From assembly GCA_028571685.1 (NCBI GenBank), contig CM053143.1:51887208-51951207 (forward strand): a stretch of DNA of 64,000 nucleotides, read 5' to 3'. This document shows, piece by piece, positions 1 to 10,627 of this stretch (position 1 is its first letter; each line of letters begins with the position of its first letter). The translations under genes were made by a program, and so were the position numbers. The notes under the pieces are model-generated. The model was not told where the DNA came from. It ran no database searches and saw only the letters and a list, made by a program, of their open reading frames with translations. Origin of the DNA: Heterohyrax brucei. Its lineage: Eukaryota; Chordata; Mammalia; Hyracoidea; Procaviidae.

Positions 1-177
1 AAAATGGGGCTTTTTCCTCACTAATTTCTTCATTTTTAACCTTCAAATAGATATTTAAATAACATATGGTGATTGTTATGCTTAGGTAGAAAGATACTAG
101 GTTGGCGTTATTACTTTGGTAAAAATGATGACCCATTGTGAAAAGCTTTTGTAATTATTTTTAGCCATGAGGATTTT
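1..177. other. Anonymous AT-rich sequence
   Basis: No gene, RNA or repeat that I can name is visible here. It is the left flank of the first L1 insertion and ends in the target-site duplication of that insertion. Confidence 0.5.
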
Positions 178-191
178 AAGACATTTAAGTA

Positions 192-467
192 TGGATTGGG
201 CTTGGCGACACAGAGTGACCATATATTGGATGCACATTATGGTTTTATGCATCTATAGGATATTATCCTGCTGACCTCTGGCTGGAGTAAGTAAGGGGAG
301 TGGGTGGAGAGGAGGGGAAAGGAGACTGTTGGGAGGATGAGACATGTATGGAGCAGAGAGGAGTAGTGTGCTGTCACCAGACAGGGAGAGCAGTGGAAGC
401 TGCATATAGGTGGACATGTAAATTTATACAGGAATGTACATTTTCACTCAGTGATAATTAAAAAAAA
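192..467 (+). mobile_element. 5'-truncated young L1, 3'UTR only
   Basis: This is the 3' end of the same L1 family as the two full-length copies. Its sequence matches the reverse complement of 9,630-9,905, including 'tatggagcagagaggagtag' and the terminal 'aatgtacattttcactca' before the A-tail (460-469). The 14-bp direct repeat 'aagacatttaagta' occurs at 178-191 and again at 468-481. This is a clean target-site duplication and proves insertion by target-primed reverse transcription. The element is severely 5'-truncated and holds no coding sequence. Confidence 0.93.
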
Positions 468-481
468 AAGACATTTAAGTA

Positions 482-2794
482 GAAGTATAATTATGTAGTT
501 AGAGGAATTTCTAGGATCTGCTTTGTGTGTGGTTGCCTAATAGACCTATGGCAGATGTTCTCTAGGTAAGGAATAGAAGAATGGAGAGTCACAGCTTTTA
601 TCACGGTCATCTTGTTATCATTGTTGTTGCTGTAGTTTCTTTTGAAAGAGGTTCAGGGAACTGACTAACAATTTAAAATTTAACTGATTCATAGCATAGA
701 GCTTTTCGGTAAGATTCATTCCTTAGAAAGGTTCAATGCTTTCTTTCATGCATTTAGAGATACGGATATAGGAAAGCGTTCCACAAACCACAGTTAAATC
801 AGACAACAGTTCCTTTTTTTTTTTTCATTAAGGATAAAGGACTATTGTTAACAAAGAAAGAGAAAGTTTGTGTTTAGAGTAAAGACCTAGAAGACCAGTG
901 AGATTCCAGCTGGAAAGTAAAGCTACCACAATTGAAACTGCTGATGAAAGTTAGATGGAGCTGGGTGAAATTTTGGTGATGGTACTAGACAAACAGGCAT
1001 ATGATTTGTCTTCTGTCTATGCTGTAGGGAAGTTTGTGGCCTGTCCTGTGGACTGCTGTTTGTAAGTGATGGCCTGGATCCTGCTCCTCACAAAAGCTAA
1101 AGATTTTATGGATATTCAACTCCTGCTAAATGACCATAGAAGATTTTTTAGTCCTTTGGTCTCCAGGCAAGACAGAGTTTTGGGGGGGATTCTTTCTTGT
1201 TTTTATGCTATTATTTTAATTTTCTGTATGATTTTCTTTTTGTAACTATCTCCTTTTTACTTTAGGCTTCAGCATTTATTACTTACACATACCTGCTTAG
1301 GGGTAGTTGTACAGAAACGTTTAGAGGGCGAGTGTAGCTAGAGTGAAACAGTCTTCACGCCTTATGAAAATACACAAGTGAGTCATTCTTTATTGGAAGT
1401 GAAGAGTCAAGTTAAAAATTCCTTTCCATAATCTTTTAAACATATGTTCAGCAGAAGGGAAAAGTCTCTTTAGGCTGGACTCTTCTACTTAGTTAATAAA
1501 ATGTTAATATTTTTCCATGGTATGAGATTATATAGTTCTAAGGTTTTAAAATTACAGTAGAACTCTGGATGGGACAACACTTGGGAGTGAGGAGTGTGGG
1601 AGAAGGAGAGACACTCAAAGATTTCTTTTTATCTCTGCTATTCTCACTTTATCACACTGGGTTGGATTAGGCTGTTCCAGTTGCAGAATTAGTCTCCTCT
1701 CCAGGGTGTCTGCTTTGCTTATTACTCAGAAAATGATTAAACAAATTGATATGTAGTAGTGAAATGCTCTGTGTATGAATAAGAGGGCCCTGCAGACTTT
1801 TGAATAAGAACAGATTGACTCTATGTTTATTTCTAGGAGTACATGAGAATCCAATGTCCCTCAGAGAGAAAGTCCTCTACTTTTTAAAATTTGAATTTAA
1901 AAAGAAGCACAGTAATGTACCATTTCTCACACTTCCTTGCTTTGGCGAATAGCAAGTCCTTTTTTTTTCTTCTTTTTTAAGACTAGTGGTAGAACAATTT
2001 TCTTCTCTTTGAACAAGAGCACTTTGGGCCCTTCCTGATAGCTGAAAACATCCATCTTTCATCCTACATAGACAAGGTTGGCACCTTTGAGGTCTCAGGC
2101 ACACATATTCCCCCTAAAACCTATACAAATAGCTTTCAGGGCCACTCTGTCATCAAGGCACCTACTTTCAAGAGAAATGGATGAGGTAATGTCTGTACAG
2201 AACTTTGAGAGGACTAAGCACCAAACATAAAATATTTCTAGAAGAAGTTATTACTTTAGACAGGCAAAACCTAAACGTGTAATGTAAAGCCAACTGAGAA
2301 GAGCACAGAATTGTGCTGCCATCAAAGGCAACACTGTGGTCGTGGAGTGGGCACTTGGCCTTGAGGGATAGAAAGGTCATGGAAGACATAGAAAGAACCG
2401 AGCACAGGACAGTTATGGACTGGATTAAATCACCAAGTAGAGACCAAATAGGCTAGGGAGGTAGAAGATCACGGAGGATAAATTGGGGTTGAGCTTCTCG
2501 TTTTTTCACTTTCTTTAAGCAAGCTTTTCTTCATTTTAAAAGATGTGTCTCTTTTTCTTTCTTTTTTGTGTTCTCATGTTCTCTATTTCACCTTTGTGGC
2601 TCTACTTAGTTTCTTATTTGTAATTTGATTAAAACTCCCCCCCAAATTCTCACGGTTTTTTATCACGTTACTTTTTTGATCGAGGACATACAGCAAATGC
2701 TTGTGTCTATTAAGATAAATTTTTGAATATTTCAAAAAAATTGTCCTTTAAAGGAAAGATTACTTAGAAGTTCCTTGTAACTTTGTAATCACTG
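482..2794. other. Anonymous intergenic sequence
   Basis: AT-rich sequence with stop codons in all frames. Short reading frames such as 1,877-2,104 and 2,168-2,389 on the minus strand have no recognisable domain and look like chance. I could not assign any repeat family here, though eroded ones may be present. Confidence 0.45.
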
Positions 2795-3130
2795 GATAAA
2801 ATCTAAACTGTTCAGTTGACATTCAAGGTCCTGGTACCATGTGTGCTAAGTTCTGTAATACCTGGGCAGCCTCAGCCTTCGTTTCTCTGAGGGTGCGTCT
2901 GCTTTTCCATGCAGGCCCTCTGCACATTGTTCTTATGTCTATCTTTCTAGTCCATATCCTCTTCCTGCCTAGAATATTGCTTGTGTCTGCTGTTAAACTA
3001 TGCCCAGCCCCTTTGGACTTGGCTCAGATATTCTTTACTTGTGTTGCCTTATTTTAATTTTCCTTTAGCTCCATGTTTTTCAGTGCCACTCACCATCTTA
3101 ACTATCTATGTTCAACTGTGCTATTAGAAG
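2795..3130 (+). mobile_element. L2 LINE remnant (3' portion)
   Basis: The order of landmarks follows the 3' region of the ancient mammalian L2 element: 'aaaatctaaactg', then 'attcaaggtcct', 'ccctctgcacattgttctta' and 'ctagaatattgctt', then 'ggctcagatattc'. L2 stopped moving long ago, which fits the heavy divergence. The 72-codon frame at 2,839-3,057 lies inside the element and is not a gene. The family is assigned from memory of its consensus, so the boundaries are approximate. Confidence 0.6.
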
Positions 3131-4814
3131 GCCTTCAGCTTAAATGTCCAACACTAGTCAGTGGTGAAGCAATCTGGACCAGAAACTCTATTATGAGATT
3201 CTTTATCTCTGATAGGTGAAGACTAAAGACTAGAGTTATTCCTGCAGTCTGAAGCCTGGTATTTTTTCTCTGAATAGAGTCAGCCCTTGGGTACCATATA
3301 TATCTGGTCTGTATGATTGCTCTTTTATCTGAATTCTACTTTTGCCCTTCAGTGTAGCACATGCTCTAGTCTTTGAATGGGCCTAGCCTTTGACGTCTCC
3401 CTCTCTGGGCTCTGTGTCTTGTCTCTGTCAATGCCAGATTCCAGTTGATAGCATGCTTCATCAGGGGCAATGAGATTATTATTTGCTGGATAAGGAGTTT
3501 CTCCTGGTTAGCTTCAGGACTCTTTTCCTTGGTAGTGTCTTTGCATAGACTTGGATTTCATCAGAGTGTGGTAGCCTTAGGGAAGTTGGATTGCACATGG
3601 TAATTCAGAGCTCCAGTGTCATAGTTCTAGTGTGCAAGAGGAAACTTTCAATACCTTTACTGATTCTCCTATCCAGATTCAAGGATACTGATTTAGATTC
3701 TACTTTTTGATGGGGAATAGTAAGGTTATAGAAGAATATATAAGACAGGGATGTGATTGCAGCCATCTTTGGAAAATGTAGTCTGTCACACTGTATCTGG
3801 TTACAGTCAAATTTATGAATGTGTCATAGGTAAAGATAAACTTGTCTTTTTGATTGGATAAGATATTTTGAGCCATGGTTACACACTGTCAGTTCTAATA
3901 ATTTAGAAATTTGAAAGTGATAGATTTTTGATAATAGTTACTATTGCCTGTAATAAGAGGTGATATATATTTGAGTTTAACTAACATGACTCAATGGCAG
4001 GGGGTTTGGCTTGGTAATAAATGTTAAATGCACACTAGGTGCTGGAGCTACTAGTGCTTTCAAGATAATTCAGGAATAAACTGTTAAGAGGTGAGCTGTT
4101 CCTAAGGAGGGCTGTCCATGAGAGCAATTCAGAAGTGTAGTAGACCTGGGCTCCCATGGTGGGCTGAGGGTAAAAATGGCATTGAAATACAGGGAGACAA
4201 AGAAGAAAGGGTAAGAGAGTTGAATAGTTTGTTGGGGAAGACCTAAAGAAGAGGTGAACAAAGTTATATATATATCAGTGATATATACAAATAAAGTTTG
4301 GGTTAATGGTCACACGAGGAACTAGTCCCACTGATGTCACTCATGTGTTACTTTGAAGGTAAGCTCTTAGAGTAGCAGAAATGCATTTTACTGAAACCTT
4401 ACTGAAATTGGTGCAAAGATTAACCTCAGTAGTTTTATAAATGGATAACAGAAAATCATTTGACTAATGAATTTTCTAAGAGTTGCTTTGTTTATAGACA
4501 ATGCATGTGAAGTTTCTATACAATTTACTACATGTTGGTAACTAACAATTACTTGGAAATGTATATCTGTGTTTACATCTAATCTCCAAACTGTCAAGTG
4601 GAGATTTGCTGTCTCTAAAGAACTGGATAAGATTGGATCAAATCTTTTTTTCCAAGATTTCTGAAGTTCTTGTAGGCATGGAAAGAGATTTGTGATTTCA
4701 TTATAGCCGTTGACTTTGAGCTCCTGCTTCCACTAAATTAGTTCACTTTATGCATTGTCTTTAAGACCTGCAGGTTTTCAAGTTATTTGCTTGAACAAGG
4801 TTAATTCCTTCCTA
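3131..4814. other. Anonymous intergenic sequence
   Basis: No supported gene or named repeat. The short minus-strand frames at 4,070-4,261 and 4,388-4,597 have no domain features. Confidence 0.45.
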
Positions 4815-5345
4815 TGTTAGTGAGTTTTTGCTGTATAACAAATCACTTTCAAAATATATGGTGTAAGACAAAAACCATTTTATTTGGTTCACTATTCTGG
4901 GGGGCCATCTGGGTTGTTTCTGCAGTCTGGGCTGATGTCTTCTGGGTTCTCTTGTGAATCAGGTGGAGGTTGGTTGCTGGCTGAACATTCTGAGATGGCT
5001 CACTCATCTGTTAAGAATTGACAGACTGGCTGCTTTTGTGTGTATGTGTGTCTGTGAGGCTTAGATCTAACAGCCTGAATCTTCTCGTCTTAGTCTCTCA
5101 TCCAGGTGGCTAGACTGAGCTTCTTCACATACTGGTTTCAGTCTCAAAGACCCACAATGCACAAGTAGTTTTTCAAGCCTCTGCTTACGCTGTGTTTACT
5201 AATGTCTCATTGGCCAAAACTATTCACATGGTCAAGCTCAAAGTCAGTGTGGGAGAGAGCATGGAACAGGGAGGGGAATTATTGCCACTATTTCTGTAAA
5301 CACTTTAGAACACTTCCCTATGGAAAATTTAATGTCAGCTGTTAA
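4815..5345. mobile_element. Ancient LTR-like mammalian repeat, family not resolved
   Basis: The sequence follows a widespread mammalian interspersed repeat: 'ttagtgagtttttgctgtat', then 'aacaaatcactttc', 'accattttattt', a 'gatggctcactca' segment and 'cttcttcacatactggt'. It resembles an old LTR (MLT-like) read from its 3' end. I cannot name the subfamily and saw no clean duplication at the edges. Confidence 0.5.
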
Positions 5346-5617
5346 GTGCATATATTTTACACCCTGACCCTTAATTCCTTCCAAATACTTAATTTTTGAT
5401 CAGGGTAAGGCATTATTTCTACTTCTTTGGAAACAAACAAATGAAACAGAACAAAAAACAAACATCTGATAGATAGGTGCATTGGAAATACAAGGAGGCT
5501 TTTTGTTAATAAAATGACCAGAGGTTGTCAGGGTCATTTAGTGGGCAGGGACCAGAAATGTTGACCATTCTTTAATGTGGGAATGATTTGACACAGTGAA
5601 GACTTGCCTTGTCCAAT

Positions 5618-6180
5618 ATGAGGACAATTAAGTTCACAAACTCATCCTAGAAAAAGTGCTACATACTTCATTGCTGAATATCACTACGGATACACCTTAA
5701 AGTACTTCCTTTGGAAAGTGAGGTACTGAAAGCAGCACTTAGTCCACCCTTCAAAGCAATTTTGGAACTCTGTTTTCTGGAATGGCCATCAGAGCTGTTG
5801 TCCTAGTACCCTTGATGTCTGAATGTCATCAAAATATCTTGCTTTCAGTGTTTCCTTTATCTTCGGCTAAAGAAAACAATCAGTGGGGGCCAGATCAGGA
5901 GAGTAAGGAGGGTGTTTCCATACAGTTGTTTGTTTAGTGGCTAAAAACTCCCTCACAGACAACTATACAATTAAGTTCACAAACTTTCCACCTTGCCACC
6001 ATGAGCAATGGCCATTCCAGAAAGAGTTCCAAAAGTACTTTGAAGGGTAGACTAGGTACTGGTTTCAGTGTATGACATCCCAAGGGGAGTACGTCAGAGG
6101 TGACCATAGTGAAACTCAGCTATGAGGTATGTAGCACTTAGGACAACTAAGTTTGAGGACTCAATTGTTAGACCCTGTAT
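5618..6180 (-). mobile_element. Non-autonomous mariner-derived foldback element, copy A
   Basis: The ends are inverted repeats of the type 'gacaattaagttc', as in mariner elements. Much longer arms are also inverted: about 170-190 bp at 5,618-5,790 pair with about 6,005-6,180, for example 'ttctggaatggccat' against 'atggccattccaga'. Between the arms lies a piece of mariner transposase read on the minus strand, including the 'ggccagatcaggagagtaag' segment at 5,887-5,910 that corresponds to the third catalytic motif. No open frame survives, and the internal part is far shorter than an autonomous mariner of about 1.3 kb. The layout matches the element at 17,461-18,020, which lies in the opposite orientation. 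TA dinucleotides flank the ends, as expected for mariner. Confidence 0.8.
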
Positions 6181-6207
6181 GTCAATAACTCCTCTTTTGA
6201 GAAGCAC

Positions 6208-6705
6208 TAAGCTATATGTTTGTCTTAGTCTGAGTCTTGTAGAGGACCAAAACCAGTGAACCACATATAGATATACATAGAGTTACTTCAAGGAAATGGC
6301 TCACACAATTGGAGCTGGCAAGTCCAAATCCATGGATCAGATGAAAGGCTGATGACTTTCTCTGGCTTCCATGAATGTGGGCTGATGAACCCAAAACTTG
6401 AATGTTGGGCAATAGGCTGGAGGCTTCTGCTGACTCGTGGGTTTAGGAGGTTGTCAATTCCAACATCTGCAGATGAGATAACAGGGTGGAGGCTCTTGCT
6501 AGTTTATGTCCCAAGAACGAGGGTCAGATGTCCAGACTATGACAGGGTCAGAAAGTAAATGAGATTTGCTAGAGCATGCAATTATATCATGGATGCAGAC
6601 CACACCCCCAAGGAAATTCCTGTTGTAACTGATTGGCTACTCGTATCGTATCATATCAAATGGCAGGTGTCTGCAAAACCACTGAGCATTACAGCCTAAC
6701 ACTAA
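6208..6705. mobile_element. Probable solo LTR or LTR fragment
   Basis: The run 'gtagaggaccaaaaccagtg', 'aaggaaatggctcacaca' and 'gcaagtccaaatccatgg', followed by repeated 'gctgatgaaccc' and 'ggctggaggctt' phrases, resembles a class of mammalian LTRs. A related stretch lies at 21,310-21,762; both contain 'gtcccaagaac'. Small frames at 6,212-6,412 and 6,352-6,558 are inside it and are not genes. The family is unresolved. Confidence 0.4.
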
Positions 6706-9625
6706 TCACAGTGTGCCAAGGAGAGGACTTTCTTTTAAATTTGTCTCGTTCTTTCTTCACTGCTCAGGCAGGTAGTTTTATGGTTGAACATAAGGATGAG
6801 GAAAGTGAGTTTCTGATCTTGTCCGTGCCATGCTCTGCATGCTGGAGCAAATCATTCAAGTATCCTGGATTTCAGTTTCCCACCTTGAAGCAACAGTTTT
6901 GGATACAGTGATACTTATTCCTCTCATCATTCCACCAGAGCATTTGAGTTCAGGTACAAAATGCATGTAAAAACAAAATAAATACTTGTGGAAATCTATA
7001 CAAGAATAGGAGACTGATAAACAAGTAACATTGGGTTACAAAAACGTACTTTGAGAACCCAAATGACTGATGGACCTAAAGTTTGGCTCAAAGTTTTCTG
7101 ACAATCTAAGAGAGAAACATGACACATTATGGCGGTCACAGCTGCTATGGAATACAAATGGACGTGAAACCAGCTGTTCAGTTTCTGAGACCTGAGAGAA
7201 CCCTTCCCTGAAGTTATCTTACTGTTACATAGAGGACCATATTCTCCAAAGTGTATAATAGATTTTACTTGCTGATTTCTTGTAATATTTCATACTGCAA
7301 ATTGATGATATAATTCTAAAGTGAATGAAACAATGTGAATTGGTCTTGTCTTAGGGGTAGTATGCAGGCTGTTTTAGAGGAATATTTCTAGAGGAATGTT
7401 CTTGACAGAAGTTCTTCAGGTCACCTTTAATGAATATTATTTCTTACAACTGGCTTGTATTGACCTCAAGAATCTTTCTACTTCTAGGATTGTAGCATGT
7501 TTTGGGGACAAAAAAGACATGTAGTTCTTTAACAACCACCTGGCTGACTTCTCATTGAGGACAAAGGTACATTTAAAGCAGATTTTAGTGTATTTCTACT
7601 GGGTTTTTAGAATTTGCAGTTTGAGGCCAAGTGAACTTTCTAATTTTTTTCCTACATGCTCTGTTTTGCGTAGGCATATGGAAGAAGAACTCTAGAGATT
7701 TGGCATCTGTTTTGAAAACAATAAATATGAATTATCATAATGGATACACCTCACCTCTCAAAATTTCAGTTGGGATAATTTCACCAGTTACAGGCAAAAT
7801 AGCACTTTGACCTTGTCTTCAGGGGGCTTCTAAGCATCGTATAACTTTTGGAGTACATGGAGGAGATTGATACCAACAAGCACATGAGTGTATGTGTGCA
7901 CACATATGTGTGCATATATATGCTTCAACACAAATGTTAAAAGTACAAGCAGAGTGAAGGGGACATGAATCATTTTCTATTTGTTGAGGTGTGATGAACT
8001 TTTATCCTTTGCAATACTGTTTGGCAAAGGACAGAATCTAGACATTAGTGTCAGATTTATTTTAACAGAAAAAAATCTAGGGCAATTAACATGCTTTATT
8101 GTTTATCCCCGTGGCAATCCTATTCTCTCTCAGAAACAGCTACATCAAATGAGAGTTAGGTAAATGACAGGCAAGAAAGGGAAAGAGTTGGGTGGAGATG
8201 AACTTGAGTAGGAGTAGCAATAAGAAACAACAGAGTTGCAAAGAAAATTGACTCAGGGTGGTATTTTACCAAATCTTTATTATATTTATGTCAAGATACA
8301 TTTTATTGACTCATAAAACTCAGTCACACGAGTAAACTTGAAAATTTAGAGCAGTGAGCCTTAGTCTATTTGTTATCATTAGAACAGTGTGAAAATCATT
8401 TCCATCACAGGTGTTTCAAAAACCGATAGAGGTTACAGAATTTAAATATTAACATATTATTGTAATAACATGAAGCTGCTACCCTTTGACCCAGAAGCCT
8501 TTGACTTTAATAATTTCCAGGCTATCCTGTAGCCAAAATATGTTTCCCCTTCAATTTTCACACTGGTGCACTTTCTTTAATATAAAGTACTGATATAATT
8601 AATAAATTATATCCAGATGAAAGCCTGTCATCTGAAACCTCATCGCAGCACTGTGCTTGCGAATGCAAGAGCAAACATTTCCCAACAATGTGCTGCCTGT
8701 AGCAGGGATAGAGACCTGGGAACATGGCTGAAGTGGGGTTTGATAAGAGGGAGAATGAGCCAAATGAAGTAGGTCAGGGAAAGATCAACTTGGACACAGG
8801 TCTTATGGATCAACAATGGCTTTTTTTTACTCTCCATAAAGTAGAAGACAGGGCTGCAATGAAGAGAAAAAAGCAGAGTTCATCACACATTGAAAAACTT
8901 TGTGTCAGGTGTAGAAAAATGTCACCAAAGAGAAGTGCATTATACGAACAGAATGAATACATGAGTTTGAGTGTCATCTGGGAGCGATTGCAGTTACATT
9001 ACTTAGTTTCCGGCACACAGGATAGCGGTAGTCAGGCTTTCTATTATGTTAGCTGTGGAGCCAGAGATTCCTTAAAGATGTACTAGTTTCTGAGGTTGCA
9101 CATCTGCTTGATTTTTCCAGATAGAGTGTTTTGGAAAGTGCAATGCATATCTAACACAATGTTAGTCACTCAGGTGTAGCAGTCTTGTAGTTGGTGATTT
9201 CTAAGAAAGAATGACAATGCTCATTTGAACACTGTATAGCACTCTCAGTGGACATTCTGTTCATATATAATGGTTGTTACATGCATTCCTATTTTTTTAA
9301 TGAGATAACCAGGGTCTTTTTTGTCTTCTAACCTCCTCTCATCCCTCTGCTTGTCACTCTATCCACTTTTCTTTCTGCCTTTTTTGTCAGATAGTCAGCC
9401 TTGGAAGTAAGGGAAAAAGGGAGTGGCTAGTGAAGAGTTATACAGAGGCACAGTGATAGCTCTTTGGTGATAGTGTCTTTTAGAGTGCATTAGGCTTTCT
9501 AAACACACACACACATACAATCTCTATCATGAGCATACACTCCTTTTATAGGGATAGCCATTGCAAAAGACAAAGAGCAAAAATAAAGGGACTAAACATT
9601 TATTAAATTTCTGTGTGCCAGGCTC
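6706..9625. other. Anonymous intergenic sequence with a purine/pyrimidine tract
   Basis: No supported gene. The 120-codon plus-strand frame at 8,724-9,086 is the longest here, with no recognisable domain, signal or homologue. The stretch 8,460-8,700 faintly resembles an eroded L1-like or MER-like repeat but I cannot support a call. A short CA run is at 9,502-9,514. The region ends at the T-run that marks the A-tail of the full-length L1. Confidence 0.45.
7888..7923. repeat. 36-bp perfect alternating purine-pyrimidine tract
   Basis: Every base from 7,888 to 7,923 alternates purine and pyrimidine. The core 7,891-7,906, 'tatgtgtgcacacata', is a perfect 16-bp palindrome. Such tracts can form left-handed Z-DNA or a cruciform. 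The tract is partly TA steps, so the Z-forming strength is moderate. Confidence 0.85.
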
Positions 9626-10627
9626 TTTTTTTTTTTTTATTTAAGATGACTGAGTGAAAATGTACATTCCCTTATAAACTTACATGCCGAACTATACGCA
9701 GCTTCCACTGCTCAACCTGTCCGGTGACTGCACACTATTCCTCTCTGCTCCATACATGTCTCATCCTCCCAACAGCCTCCTTTCCCCTCCTCTCCGTCCA
9801 CTCCCCTTCCTCCAGCCAGAGGTCAGCAAGATTATATCCTATAGATGTACAGAACCATAAAGTGCTTCCTATATATGGTCACTCTGCATTGCCAAGTCCA
9901 ATCCATTCCTGTCCAAAGAGTGGACCTTTGTTATAATTTATGGGAAAGGGCAGCATCAGGACCAGGGGCCATGCTCTCAGAGGAACCCGAAAACCGCTGG
10001 ACCATCAATTGAGGTCTTTTAGTGGAGATCTCATGATGCACCCCTCTTTATTCCTGTGTTGCCAGTGAGACTCCTCTCTGTGAGCTCCATCGTGGCTATC
10101 ACTGGTGGTGACCGGGCACCATCCGGTTCTTCCGGTCCCAAGTCGATGTAGGCACCCGCTGTAGTGGGTCTCTCTGTCCTCTCGGTTGTCTTTACCGCAT
10201 GTCATTTTGGTCCTCGGTGAGCATCCGTTCCTGCTGAGTTGGGACCATTTGCTGTGTCCTCGGATGGCAGCTTGGCAGCTTTTAAGACCCCAGACGCCAC
10301 TCACCAATGTGGGGTGCAGAGAGCTCTCTTAGCAAAACGCTAGTTATGCCAATTGGCCTGGAATTCGCCTAAGAGCATAGTCCCCCGCCCCCCACCCCAG
10401 CTACTCTATCCTGGCAGTACTGAGTCAAGATGGAAGGAGTACTCAAGTTATGCTGAAGTCCACTTAATGTTGTTCTTGTTCCTAATGTGTGCTGTCACCG
10501 CTTTCTCCCAACCAGATTTCTAGTAATTATATAAACTAAACCCTCCCCCCCTCTCCCTCCCTCCCTCTCCTCCCTTGCAGTTGTCAAAGTATTTTCTTCT
10601 ATACACAAGTCTGTTTTTGAGGTCTTA
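9626..10627 (-). other. L1 copy 1 3'UTR and A-tail
   Basis: Sequence between the ORF2 stop (10,628) and the A-tail. The same sequence recurs at 28,737-29,744, 26,371-26,849, 63,840-64,000 and, reversed, at 192-467, so it defines the family. The 100-codon minus-strand frame at 10,005-10,307 lies in this UTR. It is not conserved as a protein in copy 2, where I see no matching long frame. Confidence 0.85.
10541..10577 (-). promoter_or_regulatory. G-rich polypurine tract in L1 3'UTR, copy 1
   Basis: On the L1 sense (minus) strand this is almost pure G and A with at least four G-runs of three or more, the pattern of a G-quadruplex. The matching tract in copy 2 is 29,657-29,691. A G-rich polypurine tract in the 3'UTR is a known feature of mammalian L1s. 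Confidence 0.75.

Noticed and set aside
8724..9086. 120-codon plus-strand open frame
   Set aside because: No domain, no codon signature, no splice context and no similarity I can recognise. Chance frames of this size are expected in 64 kb.
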